64,000 bases of DNA from Saccharomycopsis malanga (Eukaryota; Ascomycota; Saccharomycetes; Ascoideales; Saccharomycopsidaceae), in NCBI GenBank assembly GCA_004014935.1, contig CP025324.1:930001-994000 (forward strand). Direction: 5' to 3'. Shown piece by piece: positions 1-9,900 of this stretch. Below the pieces are notes generated by a model. The model ran no database searches, was not told the DNA's origin, and saw nothing but the letters and a program-made list of their open reading frames with translations. Numbering within the stretch: position 1 is the first letter of the stretch; each line of letters opens with the position of its first letter. The position numbers and the translations under genes were made by a program.

Positions 1-35
1 TAATACTGTAATATTATCCTATATTAAGCGCGAGC

Positions 36-121
36 TCAGTGCATGTCAGTTCCGTATATACGCGCTATCTCTAAAGAGATTTGGTAAAGCCTAATCCTGT
101 CCATCATAATATTCTCTTCTA
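36..121 (-). mobile_element. S1 SINE-like fragment (3' part)
   Basis: This is a decayed copy of the 3' part of interspersed family S1, read on the minus strand. It shares the block containing CGTATATACG, CGCTAT and TTTGGTAAA with the longer copies at 420-764, 36639-36838 and 63598-63775. It has no head, so it is a truncated fragment. Confidence 0.55.
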
Positions 122-191
122 TGAGAGCAGGAATCAAATGATTAGTTGTAGTTATATACTAAGTTATAATGAAATCTTTAGTCAGAGTAAG

Positions 192-305
192 AATTATTAT
201 TAGAACTATATACTGAATTAGTATCATAATAATTATTATTAGAACTATATACTGAATTAGTATCATGATAATCATTATAAGAGCTATATACTGAATTAAT
301 ATCAT
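192..305. repeat. Tandem repeat, about 48-bp unit, 3 copies
   Basis: Three imperfect copies of a unit containing AGAACTATATACTGAATTAG lie head to tail. They are not coding and lie between S1 fragments. Confidence 0.8.
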
Positions 306-419
306 ATTCTAAAAAAAAAGAAGATATCATACTTTCAAATTGAAGAATATATCATATTTTTAATTAGTATTAGATATTTTCTTATTAATCATATTATTTA
401 GTAGAGTTAGATATAATTT

Positions 420-469
<50 letters not shown>

Positions 470-764
470 TATTTCAAGCCCAGTACATAACAGTTTCGTA
501 TATATACGCTATGTCAAAGGGGACTTGGTAAAACCCATTAATATCCTCTTAATCATAATTTTAACCCCCAATTGGTTGAAAGTTACCACTAGACTTTGGT
601 CTAGGTCGTGTTTCAGACAGTTGCACTTGCCTGTGAAATCACGTTCAGCATCGTAAAAAGCTGCGAGTAAAAGTGTCGTCTTGGGAATCGAACCCGTGTT
701 CCTATTAGGTCTTGTTTTTCTCTTCTCCGAGAGCTCTGACCACTGAGCCATTTGGCTCAGTGGC
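420..764 (-). mobile_element. S1 tRNA-derived SINE-like element, near full length
   Basis: This is the longest S1 copy and reads on the minus strand. Its head, at 764 going down, has an A-box-like TGGCTCAGTGG and then a B box GGTTCGATTCC, as in RNA polymerase III tRNA promoters. A body of about 200 bp follows. The conserved 3' end includes TACTGGGCTTGAAATATA and runs into a (TTA)n tail at 420-469. There is no coding capacity. The first 26 nt or so of the head form an inverted repeat. The tRNA-like head, internal promoter and short-repeat tail are what is expected of a SINE moved by a LINE. No partner LINE is visible in this window. Confidence 0.75.
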
Positions 765-828
765 AAGGTAATATTTATAATTAGAATTAGATACTAAATT
801 ATAATCGTACTATTAATATGAGTTTTTA

Positions 829-1068
829 TGTATCATTGGTAGTAAACATCTATATGTTTCTAGTCCTATGATCTGACTGACTAGACACATTATCCTTATT
901 AGCTCTTATTGGTCAGACGTCGATGACTCTCCCGGTATCGATGGCTCTAACGAATATATAAGACCCTATTTCCTCCTTTATTCCTATTTACTTTTTATTC
1001 TTTTACATAGTCAGTCTACGTTTTACCCATTCTCCTGTTAATACAAGCTCGTCTTAATATTAAAATAA
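829..1068 (+). mobile_element. LTR-like fossil fragment
   Basis: This segment begins TGTATCATTGG. It contains a TATATAAGA-type box followed by a block with TTTTACCCATTCTCC. The same beginning and end recur in inverse orientation at 41757-42165. The short length, TG start and internal TATA box are compatible with a solo long terminal repeat of a yeast LTR retrotransposon. No internal region is present. The two copies are well diverged, so it looks old. Another short non-coding repeat remains possible. Confidence 0.4.
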
Positions 1069-1168
1069 GAATATAAACTATAATTAAATTATGTTATATA
1101 TTATTAAATGCGAATGATATCATTGTTATTATCAATACTGTAATATTATCCTATATTACGCGCGAGCA

Positions 1169-1294
1169 ACCTAAATATTAGTGTCGTATAAATGCGCTAT
1201 CCTTAAAGAGATTTGGTAAATTCTAATCCTGTTTATCATGTTTATACGAAACTGATATTTACTGGACTTGAAATACAAGATATTATATGCCTTT
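1169..1294. mobile_element. Two S1 3'-end pieces in opposite orientation
   Basis: The piece at 1169-1240 is an S1 3' block on the minus strand. The piece at 1237-1290 is an S1 3' end on the plus strand, with ACTGATATTTACTGG and GAAATACAAGATATTA. The plus-strand piece directly precedes the S2 element that starts at 1295. Confidence 0.6.
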
Positions 1295-2329
1295 ATGCCT
1301 TACTATTGCCAGGTGGCCAAGTTGGTTAGGCCATGCGCCACACAAAACAGTGCAGAATAGTGCAGAATAGTGCAGAAAAACAAGTGTGGCGTTCCTCACT
1401 TGGGGTTTTGGTACTCAATTCGCGCTCTTGACGTTTTGGAGTAATAACCAAACCTTTTATTGAAACAAATGAGTGTTATCCAGGTTGTTTTGATTTGAAA
1501 AAATGTACCCTAATATTTTAAAATTTTTTGCTATATGGGAGTACCATTTATAATAAAAATTATCACGATTTCGCAGAAATTTCTGACAAAAGGGAAAATT
1601 GCCAATTTTGTCAAAAAGTTGATTTTTTCAAGTCATACCCAAGAGTCTTTACAGCAACCTAAACCAAACAAAAGTTATGTTTCTATAGTCTGCAAGATCT
1701 AGAGTTTCATACAAAGTATTTCTCTTTGAGATTTGGCGTTTATGGATTATTTTGTAGAGAGAAAGTATCATCTTGTCGAAAATAATACATAATTCGATAA
1801 AAATTGTCTTTTACACCTCTCAGAGAGACATTTCGATTTTAGTGATGTTATACTACTTTGTTTGTTTACTTTTAGTTTTATTTGCACTTCCTTTAGGATT
1901 TTAATGAGGTTTTATTCAAAAGAAACGCTCATATCAAGATCTAAAAAAGGTATGGTTATTATACGTTATTAGAGGGACTTTTAGTTGATAATAACCATTA
2001 TATATTGTTAAACTGGCATATCTAAACCGCTGTTATACATTGAGGTTTTATGGGGTTCTGTGGAACGTAATGTGCTCGTTGATAAGTTTTATATCTTAGT
2101 TCAAGGGAGTCCGTTTCAAAAAAAACTTTTATTCCTTCTTAGTTATTGTTGCAAATGGTTTACTGTTAGTTTGACTTTTCTATTTTGTTTTTTTGCTGTT
2201 CCGGTCTCTAATATGCTATATTACATTATTATGGAAGTATTAAATTGACTGTAAATCGGTGATAAAGTTTGGCTGTTTTTTTTGCCAAAAATTAAGATTT
2301 GGTTTTTGATACAACGATATATCCATTGT

Positions 2330-2330
<1 letters not shown>
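1295..2330 (+). mobile_element. S2 tRNA-headed element, copy 1
   Basis: This is a 1-kb non-coding repeat starting ATGCCTTACTATTGCC. The head has a D-arm/A-box-like GTGGCCAAGTTGGTTAGGC. An anticodon-arm-like stem CGCCACAC/GTGTGGCG follows, and then a B-box-like GGTACTCAATTC. The stem loop contains three copies of a 10-bp unit, GTGCAGAATA. The body is AT-rich. A 62-codon open frame near 2060-2248 is shared only with the copy at 12344 and is probably incidental. The copy ends next to a (TAA)n run and an inverted S1 piece. Confidence 0.75.
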
Positions 2331-2368
<38 letters not shown>

Positions 2369-2462
2369 TCTTATATTTCAAACCCAGTACATATCAGTTC
2401 GGTATATATGCGCTATGTTTATAGGGACATGGTAAAACCCAATAATGTCCATCATAATAAAC
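2331..2462 (-). mobile_element. S1 SINE-like 3' part with (TAA)n tail
   Basis: A (TAA)n tail at 2331-2366 is followed by the S1 3' end in minus orientation, with the AAACCCAGTACATATCAG and CGCTATG blocks. It abuts the end of the S2 copy, so that S2 copy has S1 ends on both sides in inverted orientation. Confidence 0.7.
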
Positions 2463-2582
2463 TTACAAGATATAACTTTAATAAACAGCTAGCGTTGTTT
2501 TATTTTCAAAAATGTTTTCGTAAAAAGTGTCTTTGAGACAAAACAATTGTAAAAATCAAATTTCATCACATGAAAACTACGT

Positions 2583-3416
2583 TTAGTAGTCGTCATTGTT
2601 GTAAGAATTGCTGTTGGAACCGTATGAGTTGTCGTTGTCTCTGCCAGATCTTCCGGAGCCGTAAGAGTTGTTGTTGGAGCCGTAGGAATCGTTGTTGGAT
2701 CCATAAGAGTCGTTATTAGAAGATCCATAAGAGTCGTTATTAGAAGATCCATAAGAGTCGTTCTTTTTAGAAGATCCGTAAGAATCATCGTTAGATGAGC
2801 CATAAGAGTTGTTCTTTTTGGATGATCCGTAAGAATCATCGTTAGATGAGCCATAAGAGTCGTTCTTTTTAGAAGATCCGTAAGAATCATCGTTAGATGA
2901 GCCATAAGAGTCGTTCTTTTTAGAAGATCCGTAAGAATCATCGTTAGATGAGCCATAAGAGTTATTCTTTTTGGATGATCCGTAAGAATCATCGTTAGAT
3001 GAGCCATAAGAATCATTTTTCTTGGAAGATCCATAAGAATCATTGTTAGATGATCCATAAGAGTCGGAACCATAAGAATTGTCCTTTTTAGAAGAGCCAT
3101 AAGAGTCATTATTCGAAGAGCCGTAAGAATCGTTGTTAGAAGATCCATACGAGTTGTTTTTTTTAGAAGAACCGTAAGAGTCGTTGTTAGATCCATAAGA
3201 ATCGTTATTAGATCCATAAGAATCGTTATTAGATCCATAAGAGTCGTTATTAGAAGATCCATAAGAATCATTTTTTTTGGATGATCCATAAGAATCATTA
3301 TTAGAACCATAGGAATCATTATTTGAATCATTTCTTCTGGATGATCCGTATGAATCGTTGTTAGACCCATAAGAGTCGTTGCTGTCTTTATTGTTATGAC
3401 TACTGAATAAACCCAT
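2583..3416 (-). CDS. DDR48: DDR48-like stress protein with SYGS repeats
   Basis: The protein has 277 residues. After a short N-terminus (MGLFSSHNNKDSN) it is almost wholly built of tandem NDSYGSS/KKNDSYGSS units. These match the S-Y-G-(S/N) repeats of yeast Ddr48, a heat- and DNA-damage-inducible, highly hydrophilic stress protein of Saccharomyces and Candida. No catalytic domain, signal peptide or membrane segment is visible. The open frame extends 36 codons further upstream, but that stretch is hydrophobic and lies in the AT-rich leader. The ATG at 3416 is therefore the better start. A TATA box lies about 125 bp upstream of it. Because the repeats keep a multiple of three, a second frame on the same strand is also open by chance. 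The identity call rests on repeat type, which is strong for this family. Confidence 0.88.
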   Translation of the reverse strand: MGLFSSHNNKDSNDSYGSNNDSYGSSRRNDSNNDSYGSNNDSYGSSKKNDSYGSSNNDSYGSNNDSYGSNNDSYGSNNDSYGSSKKNNSYGSSNNDSYGSSNNDSYGSSKKDNSYGSDSYGSSNNDSYGSSKKNDSYGSSNDDSYGSSKKNNSYGSSNDDSYGSSKKNDSYGSSNDDSYGSSKKNDSYGSSNDDSYGSSKKNNSYGSSNDDSYGSSKKNDSYGSSNNDSYGSSNNDSYGSNNDSYGSNNNSYGSGRSGRDNDNSYGSNSNSYNNDDY

Positions 3417-3540
3417 TTTAAATTGACAAGTATGTAAAACTAAAGTTGAAAAGTTGATGAAAAAGTTGGAAAATAATCTTATAATAAACAGAAAGAAAAA
3501 TACCAATTCAATTGCAAATTTCAAAATGAGGAATTGGCCA

Positions 3541-3802
3541 CTTTATATAGTTTTCGAGAAGGATTTGACTCCACAAGTCTCTCCTTGAAATTATTACCTC
3601 GGGCATTGCAATTCCAACTAGTCTTTGAGAGACCTAACTTGTTCAACAAGATAGGTGGTGCTGACAAGTTGTCTGCATTGCCATGCGTTATTGTCTGGGT
3701 CATGTGCCATGTTTATATGGGGGCAGTGAGCTGCGATTCAAGAGGGTTTATCATTATGATCATCTATCTAGTCCAACTGGAAATATTCCATTGGTGCAGG
3801 GG
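3541..3802 (-). promoter_or_regulatory. DDR48 promoter elements: TATA box and a STRE-like AGGGG
   Basis: On the minus strand CTATATAAAG occupies 3550-3541, about 125 bp before the DDR48 start. An AGGGG pentamer at 3798-3802 matches the core stress response element bound by Msn2/4-type factors. Function is inferred from motif and position. Confidence 0.5.
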
Positions 3803-4404
3803 GCCGTATGGAAATCTGCGGAGAGCACTGCACGGTGACGTTGTTTTCCCTGCAACTGAAATTGGAATACCTTATAGGATCGTGTCTATTCTATATGGAC
3901 AATAGATAATTGTAATTGAGGGAACTGTTGATAAATCCCAAAAATGGTTTTTTGTAAATTGCTTACTCAACTTTTCATAGGGCAGGTTAGATTGGCAAGA
4001 TGATCAGCCTAACCCTCCTAGAGCCAGTAAGACTGGTTTATGAGTGACAAGATTTACATTATAGTAGTAGTAAACCCCAAGTGTTTGCAAAATAGTTGCT
4101 ACATACTAGTCGCTGGATTGCACTAGCATCAAGCATGATAAAACTTGTTTGTTGGCAAGTTGAACAGTGGAAACTTGTCGATCGAAACTATAAAGTAATC
4201 ATAGTTGGATATGTCTATTATGAGCAAGTAATCGTGACGTTGAGTGGTGTGTGGATCCACTTTTGTACATGATCAATACACATCAGTGAAAGTCGACATG
4301 GCAAGACTTCTTAATATACTAGACAACCCTCTAATTTATAAGTAACTTATACGTTAAATCTCTACACCATCGCCTTATAAAGTAGTCCTATATTTTATAG
4401 AATG
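3803..4404. other. Intergenic, nothing recognised
   Basis: I see no gene, RNA or clear repeat here. A 123-codon plus-strand open frame at 3534-3905 overlaps the DDR48 promoter, has an unstructured composition and is not supported. Confidence 0.6.
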
Positions 4405-4634
4405 ATCATACGGGTTCGATTCCCAGCACGAAACTGATATGTGCTGGGCTCGAAATATAAAACTATTATCATTAATACTGATCTCGTAGACAAATCAATT
4501 CAAGGCGTATTATCCCTTATTTATTACACGAAAACCTGTTTCCTTCTGCTTATACACTTGGCAAATATTACAATTTCCAAAATGTACTCTCGAAAAGTAA
4601 AGATATTCTGTCTTTTTAACAAATATATCCCTAT
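4405..4634 (+). mobile_element. S1 end plus linker preceding S2
   Basis: A B-box-like GGGTTCGATTCCCAG is joined directly to the S1 3' end (CTGATATGTGCTGGGCTCG) at 4405-4470, so the body is deleted. A linker of about 165 bp follows. It is homologous to the segment at 47285-47459, which also lies between an S1 end and an S2 head (shared blocks include TAGACAAATCAATT and TATACACTT). Confidence 0.6.
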
Positions 4635-5640
4635 ATGCCTTGGTATTACCCAGTGGCCAAGTTGGTTGAGCCACCATGCGCCACGCAAAACAAGTGTGGC
4701 GTTCCTCACTTTGGGTTTTTGGACTCGATTCCTACCGTCGTCGTTTTCAAGAAATTATTAAACGTTTTAATAATTTAAATCAATCTTATTCTGGCTAATT
4801 TGACTTGACAAAACATAAACTAGCATGCAAAAATTTTGCTCTGTATTATAATATTACTTATAATAAAACAAGTTAGATTTACGCATAAATATTTGATATA
4901 ACAGAAAATTGTCAATTTTGTCAAAAAGTTAATTTTTTCAAGTCATATTCTGGAGTCTTTACAGCAAAACAAACCAAACACAAATTATGTCTTCATACTG
5001 CCTAAATCCAATAGTTTTATACTCTGTACTTTGTTTGGATATTTGGCTTTTATAAAACACGTAATAGTGAGAAAGTCTCATTTTCTCGAAATATACCACA
5101 TAATTTGTTACAGAATATTTATTTCACCTCTCAAAGAGAATTCTTTTATTTCTTTAGGGTATTCCACAATGTTTATCTGCTATTTGTTTTATGTGTGCTT
5201 CTTCCAGCGCTTTAATGAGCTTTTATTTCAAAGAAACGCGTATCTCAAAAGCTTAAAAAATATGGTTTATTACAGGCTCTCAGGGGAACTTATACTCAAT
5301 AATAATTAGTATATATTATCAAACTAGCATCTTTCAGCTTATGCTATATCTTGATTATTGTATTGGACTTGGTAAAGCGTAATGTGCCTATTTATAAACT
5401 TTATATCTTGGTTCATACGAGTCCGCTTTAAAATAACTTTTATTCCTTTTAAGTTGAAGCTACAAATGGTTTACTGTTAATTTAACTTTTATATTTTGTT
5501 TTTCAGCCGCTCCTGTTTCTAATTTGCTATATTACATTACTATGGAACTATTAAATTGACTGTAAATCAGTGATAAAGTTTGGTTGGTTTTTCGTCAAAA
5601 ATTATAAGGTAAATTTTGGATTTTGATACAATGATATGTT
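4635..5640 (+). mobile_element. S2 tRNA-headed element, copy 2
   Basis: A divergent S2 copy. The head contains AGTGGCCAAGTTGGTTGAGCC, and the anticodon-arm-like stem has only a short AAAACAA-type loop. This copy therefore lacks the 10-bp tandem units found in the other copies. The body aligns along its length with the other S2 copies, including CAGTAAATTGA-type blocks near the end, but with many differences. It appears to be among the oldest copies. Confidence 0.7.
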
Positions 5641-5904
5641 AATTGTATTGAAAGAGTTTTATTGATAATTCAAGCCAACAAGAATCAATGAAATCAAGCA
5701 CGAATTGGAACCAAATGTAGATACAATCGATCATACCATAGGAGTAGAAGCAAAAGAATGGAAATTGAAGAAATATAGTAGAGATCAATAAGAATGAGAT
5801 GCCTAACATGTCAGACTGGAAACATAACAAGTATGGTTAATTATTGTAAATGATTTATAGATTAATAAAGTATTATTTTATCGACTATTTTTTCAAAGCA
5901 TATT

Positions 5905-6060
5905 AAGCACCAATACATAATGAATACAAGGGGATACATAATAAATACCAGCCAATACATAATAAACGCTAATACATGACATCAATACATAATAAATACC
6001 CATCAATACATAAGAAACACCAATACATATATGGTCCAATATTCAATTAATACACCCCAT
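5905..6060. repeat. Tandem repeat based on AATACATAATAAA
   Basis: Six or more imperfect units of about 20-25 bp carry AATACATAATAAATACC-type cores. No coding potential was seen. Confidence 0.7.
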
Positions 6061-6915
6061 ATTGTATATACTTATGTTGAGACCCCATAATAAAAGACCC
6101 AATCAGAGAAGCGCGCGCTACATGTATGCTCACACGCCTTCCTGTGCAGTTTAACATGTGACGTATGCATGGACATTAAAATGGATTAACAATAATTGTT
6201 TGCTCCTTATTTTATGAAGAATGGCTGGTTTTAGAAATGTGCAATAAGGCAGGTGATTTTGTAGGCTATGTAGTGTTGTTAAATAACAATAGTCTTTTTT
6301 TTAGTTGCCAAAGCTGGATATTGTCAGGTTTTTTGCAAAGTTGGTAATAATAGTAATAATTATGCAAAATTGATGAAACGTTAATATTTGTAAGAGTATG
6401 CAATCCAATTCTTGCATTTGCAAGCTGATATTAGCATAAAAAAACAAGTTTTACCTGTACAAGTATGTTATTAAGAGGTGTATATTAGTTGATATGTATA
6501 TATATAAAAACTGGTCGTATTATATGCTTATAACAATTAAAACTACCAAAAACAGTAGAAATTCTATTTGCCATTCGTAATCCAATCACTTTCAATCAAC
6601 AATTCCTGTCAAAAAGTCACAATTCTTCACTAATATTGGCGTATTTGCTTCGCCTGCAAAGAAAATTTTAGGGGAAAAACGAAAAAAAGGCAGAAAAAAG
6701 GCAGAAAAAAAAAAAAAAAACCAGCATTTCCGTCCCGTTTCTGAACATTCAACATTGGACGTGAGTTTTTCTTATTACTACGTTTCTGTTAGAGAATAGG
6801 ATTTTGCTTTATTTTGAGAGCAGTTTGAGTGTTCTAGAGGCTGGTTAGTTGGATGAGTCTCTGCATATACATACTTGCCGCATAAGCATAAGCATCCAGA
6901 GCATATCTGCAGTAT
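6061..6915. promoter_or_regulatory. Upstream region of ECM5
   Basis: No gene is visible. The region contains an A-rich tract at about 6660-6720 with AAAAAAGGCAG repeats, the type of poly(dA) tract common in yeast promoters. It lies some 200 bp before the ECM5 start. Confidence 0.4.
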
Positions 6916-9900
6916 ATGTATGCACACATCATGTCCAACAAGCATAGAGGAATAACGCTTCCCTCCATTGAGAGCATTACGAATGATGCAGAGTCTTCAG
7001 CACGAATGCCGCCTATTTCGTTGTATCAAGAGTCATCAAGCGCTTCAAACAGCCCTGTGCAAAACCAACAAGAGCTGTTCCCAAGTAGTCCTGTTGGGTT
7101 TGCTAATCTGTCCTTTTCGCAACATCAAGACGAAAATTTTCCTTCTCTGGCGCCACATGCATCGTTGCATCAAGCGTCTTCTTCTTCGCCTGCGTCAGCG
7201 TCAGCATCTGCATCAGCATCTGCGTTTGCATCAGCATCAGCATCAGCATCTGCGTTTGCATCAGCTCCTGCATCAGCATCTGCGTCAGCATCAGCATCAG
7301 TATCCAAGCGGAAGAGAAATAGAAACAAGTTTAGCCATGGCATGAAAAGCAATCCATTGGAGTCTATGGAAATGAGAAGCAAAAAGCCGTTGAATATGAC
7401 GATCATTACGTCGAGTAGTCTTAGTAATAACAGCAGTAATGGCGGTACACCGAGCAGGCAATCGACGCCACCCAATGGAAATAAGGTTTACAACACGACG
7501 TCAAAAAGCAGAAGCAAGATGTCGTCGGTGTATTCGGACAAGTTGAGTGTGGCGCAGGATTACCATGGCATGTATAATGGCAACTTGATGAAATGCAAAG
7601 GGCCTCCTAAGACGTCACGTTTCTACAAGTCCTTGCCGGAAAACAAGACGGATGCCAATTCCAGCACCCACCATTATAATCCGTACCTCTATCTCCAGCA
7701 CCGGACCCGGGTGAATCCGCCGTTGGACTTTTCCATGGTGGACACGAGAGAAAATGTAGGCGAGAACTACCAGTATCGAGGGTTGGAGGAAACAGAGGTG
7801 TTGCTCAACGAGGAGTTTGACATGAGCCGCAGTTTGGATGCTGGGGACTTGCTGCCCAAAGAGATGCCTGTTTTCTACATGTCTGAGGACGAGTTTCGAG
7901 ACCCGTTGGAGTTTACAGAGAAGATTGCCCATATTGGCAAAAGATACGGTGCCATTAAAGTGGTGCCGCCCAGCAATTGGTCGACGACGTTTAGTTTGAA
8001 CACGGAATTGTTCTGGTTTCGGTCGCGGCGCCAATTGTTGAACAACTTCAAGAGCGAAATGGACTCCAGGCTAGAGTTTTATTACGAGTTGTTCAACTAC
8101 CATTTTCTAGTTAACAAGAAGAAAAACGCCGCCAGCATTCTCAACAAGCTTCCGTCCATTGACAAGCGAATCTTGGACTTGTACCGTCTTCGTAAGTATG
8201 TGCAGCTCCGCGGCGGGTTCCACGTTGTCTGTAAAAAGAAGTTGTGGGCCCAGATAGGCCGTGAGTTGGGCTATTCGGGGCGAATCATGACGTCGTTGTC
8301 CAGCTCGTTGAAAAGCGCGTACCAAAGAGTGGTTTTGGACTTTGACGAGTACCAGTCTGCAAAGGAACTGGACAGTGCAGACGTCCCCAACGACCATGGC
8401 AAGCGCCAGCTAGCTGCTGACGCCACCCCGCGCAAAAAAGCCAAGCTACAGGACAACATCGAGTCCTTGGACGACTTGCCTGTCATTCTAGGGTCCTCTG
8501 TAGAGTACAAGCGCCCAAGAGACATCTTGAGGTCCAAAGGGTTCCATACCTACTTCAACAACATCACCGAGGAGAAGAAAAGCATCTCGAAAAAAGACAA
8601 GTACACACTAGCGCTGTACAACTTCTACGACTGGTTTAACCAGAGCCTTTTAAACGTCTTGGACACGGCATCTTACGACTCCAAATTGGCGCCTCTCTAC
8701 AATCTCAAACAGTTTTTCGAGAAAAACTTGAAGTTTGAACAGCTCATCTTGAAAGAATTCGCCGAGTCTTTGGGAGTCGACACCCCTACGGAATTCAGCA
8801 GCCCAACAGTGAAACCCAAGCTGAAGGGCAAAACAGCAGACATCCACAGTAAAAAAGAGACATCCATAGGTCCACCGCCGGTATCGGCGTTAGCACGATG
8901 GTCAGTGGACCCCCACACCCTAAAACCCGACGACGACAAGTTGGAACAGTTGTATTGGCACGTGGTCTTCGATAAAGACACATTGCATGAGGTCGAAAAC
9001 GGCATGGACATCACGTCAACCGTACACGAATCTGCGTTTCCTACGGTCACGTGCCCCCAGCCAATGAGTGACTGCAAGGTTAAGGAGGCATTGGATCCGT
9101 GGAATCTTAATAATTTCTCGATCAATAGCAATTCTTTGTTACGTTATTTGGATGATGACGACTATTCCGGTCTCACACGGCCTCGTTTAATGGTGGGCAT
9201 GATGTTCAGTTCCGAATGTTGGAATGCAGAAGACCACTTCCTACATAAAGTGTCATACAACCATCTTGGCTCCTCGCGCGTCTGGTATGCAATCCCTCCT
9301 GCATATCAGCATAAATACGAGGCCCTCGTAAAATCCGTCGCGGATTCCAGACGCCAGTCTTCAAAAGACGACGAGGACATCACCAAAGAAAAGGAGATTT
9401 CCCGTAATCAGAGCGCTTCCGTAGTCTTTGATGTCCAGAACCATTTCTCCATACAGGAATACTTGAATTGCTCAATGGAAAACAAAGTGCAGGCAGTTCT
9501 AGACAACGACCGCTTCTTGCACCAAAAAAGTATATTGTTCAATAAGTACTTCAATAAAATCCGGTCCGGTTTAACCCGCTTTGACCGGATTCCTAAAACA
9601 GCTAAAACTAGACTCAAGTCACGTGCCAAAAATATGCCCAGCTTGTATAATCAGGACACGTTCTTTCCGCCGGAATTCCTCATTAGGAATGGGATTCCGG
9701 TTTATAAGACCTACCAGCGGCCTGGCCAGTTTATCATCAAGTTCCCGCGTGCGTATACGTCAACTGTAAGTCTTGGCTTTACTGTGGGCGAATCTGCAAA
9801 CTATGCAACTTCAAGCTGGCTAGACCTGGCTTTTGAGGCAGAAAAGTGGCTCATTAGACAGAATATCGTGCCTGCATTCTCCGCCATCAAGTTGCTTATC

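Noticed and set aside
421-470. A (TAA)n run treated as a stand-alone microsatellite
   Set aside because: It sits exactly at the 3' end of an S1 copy, so it is better explained as the element tail. The same holds at 2331 and 63593.
2489-3370. A 293-codon minus-strand frame rich in Leu/Met/Thr
   Set aside because: It is the second open frame of the DDR48 repeats, kept open by the repeat period. The SYGS frame matches a known family.
3534-3905. A 123-codon plus-strand frame upstream of DDR48
   Set aside because: It covers the DDR48 TATA region, has no domain and no typical yeast protein composition.
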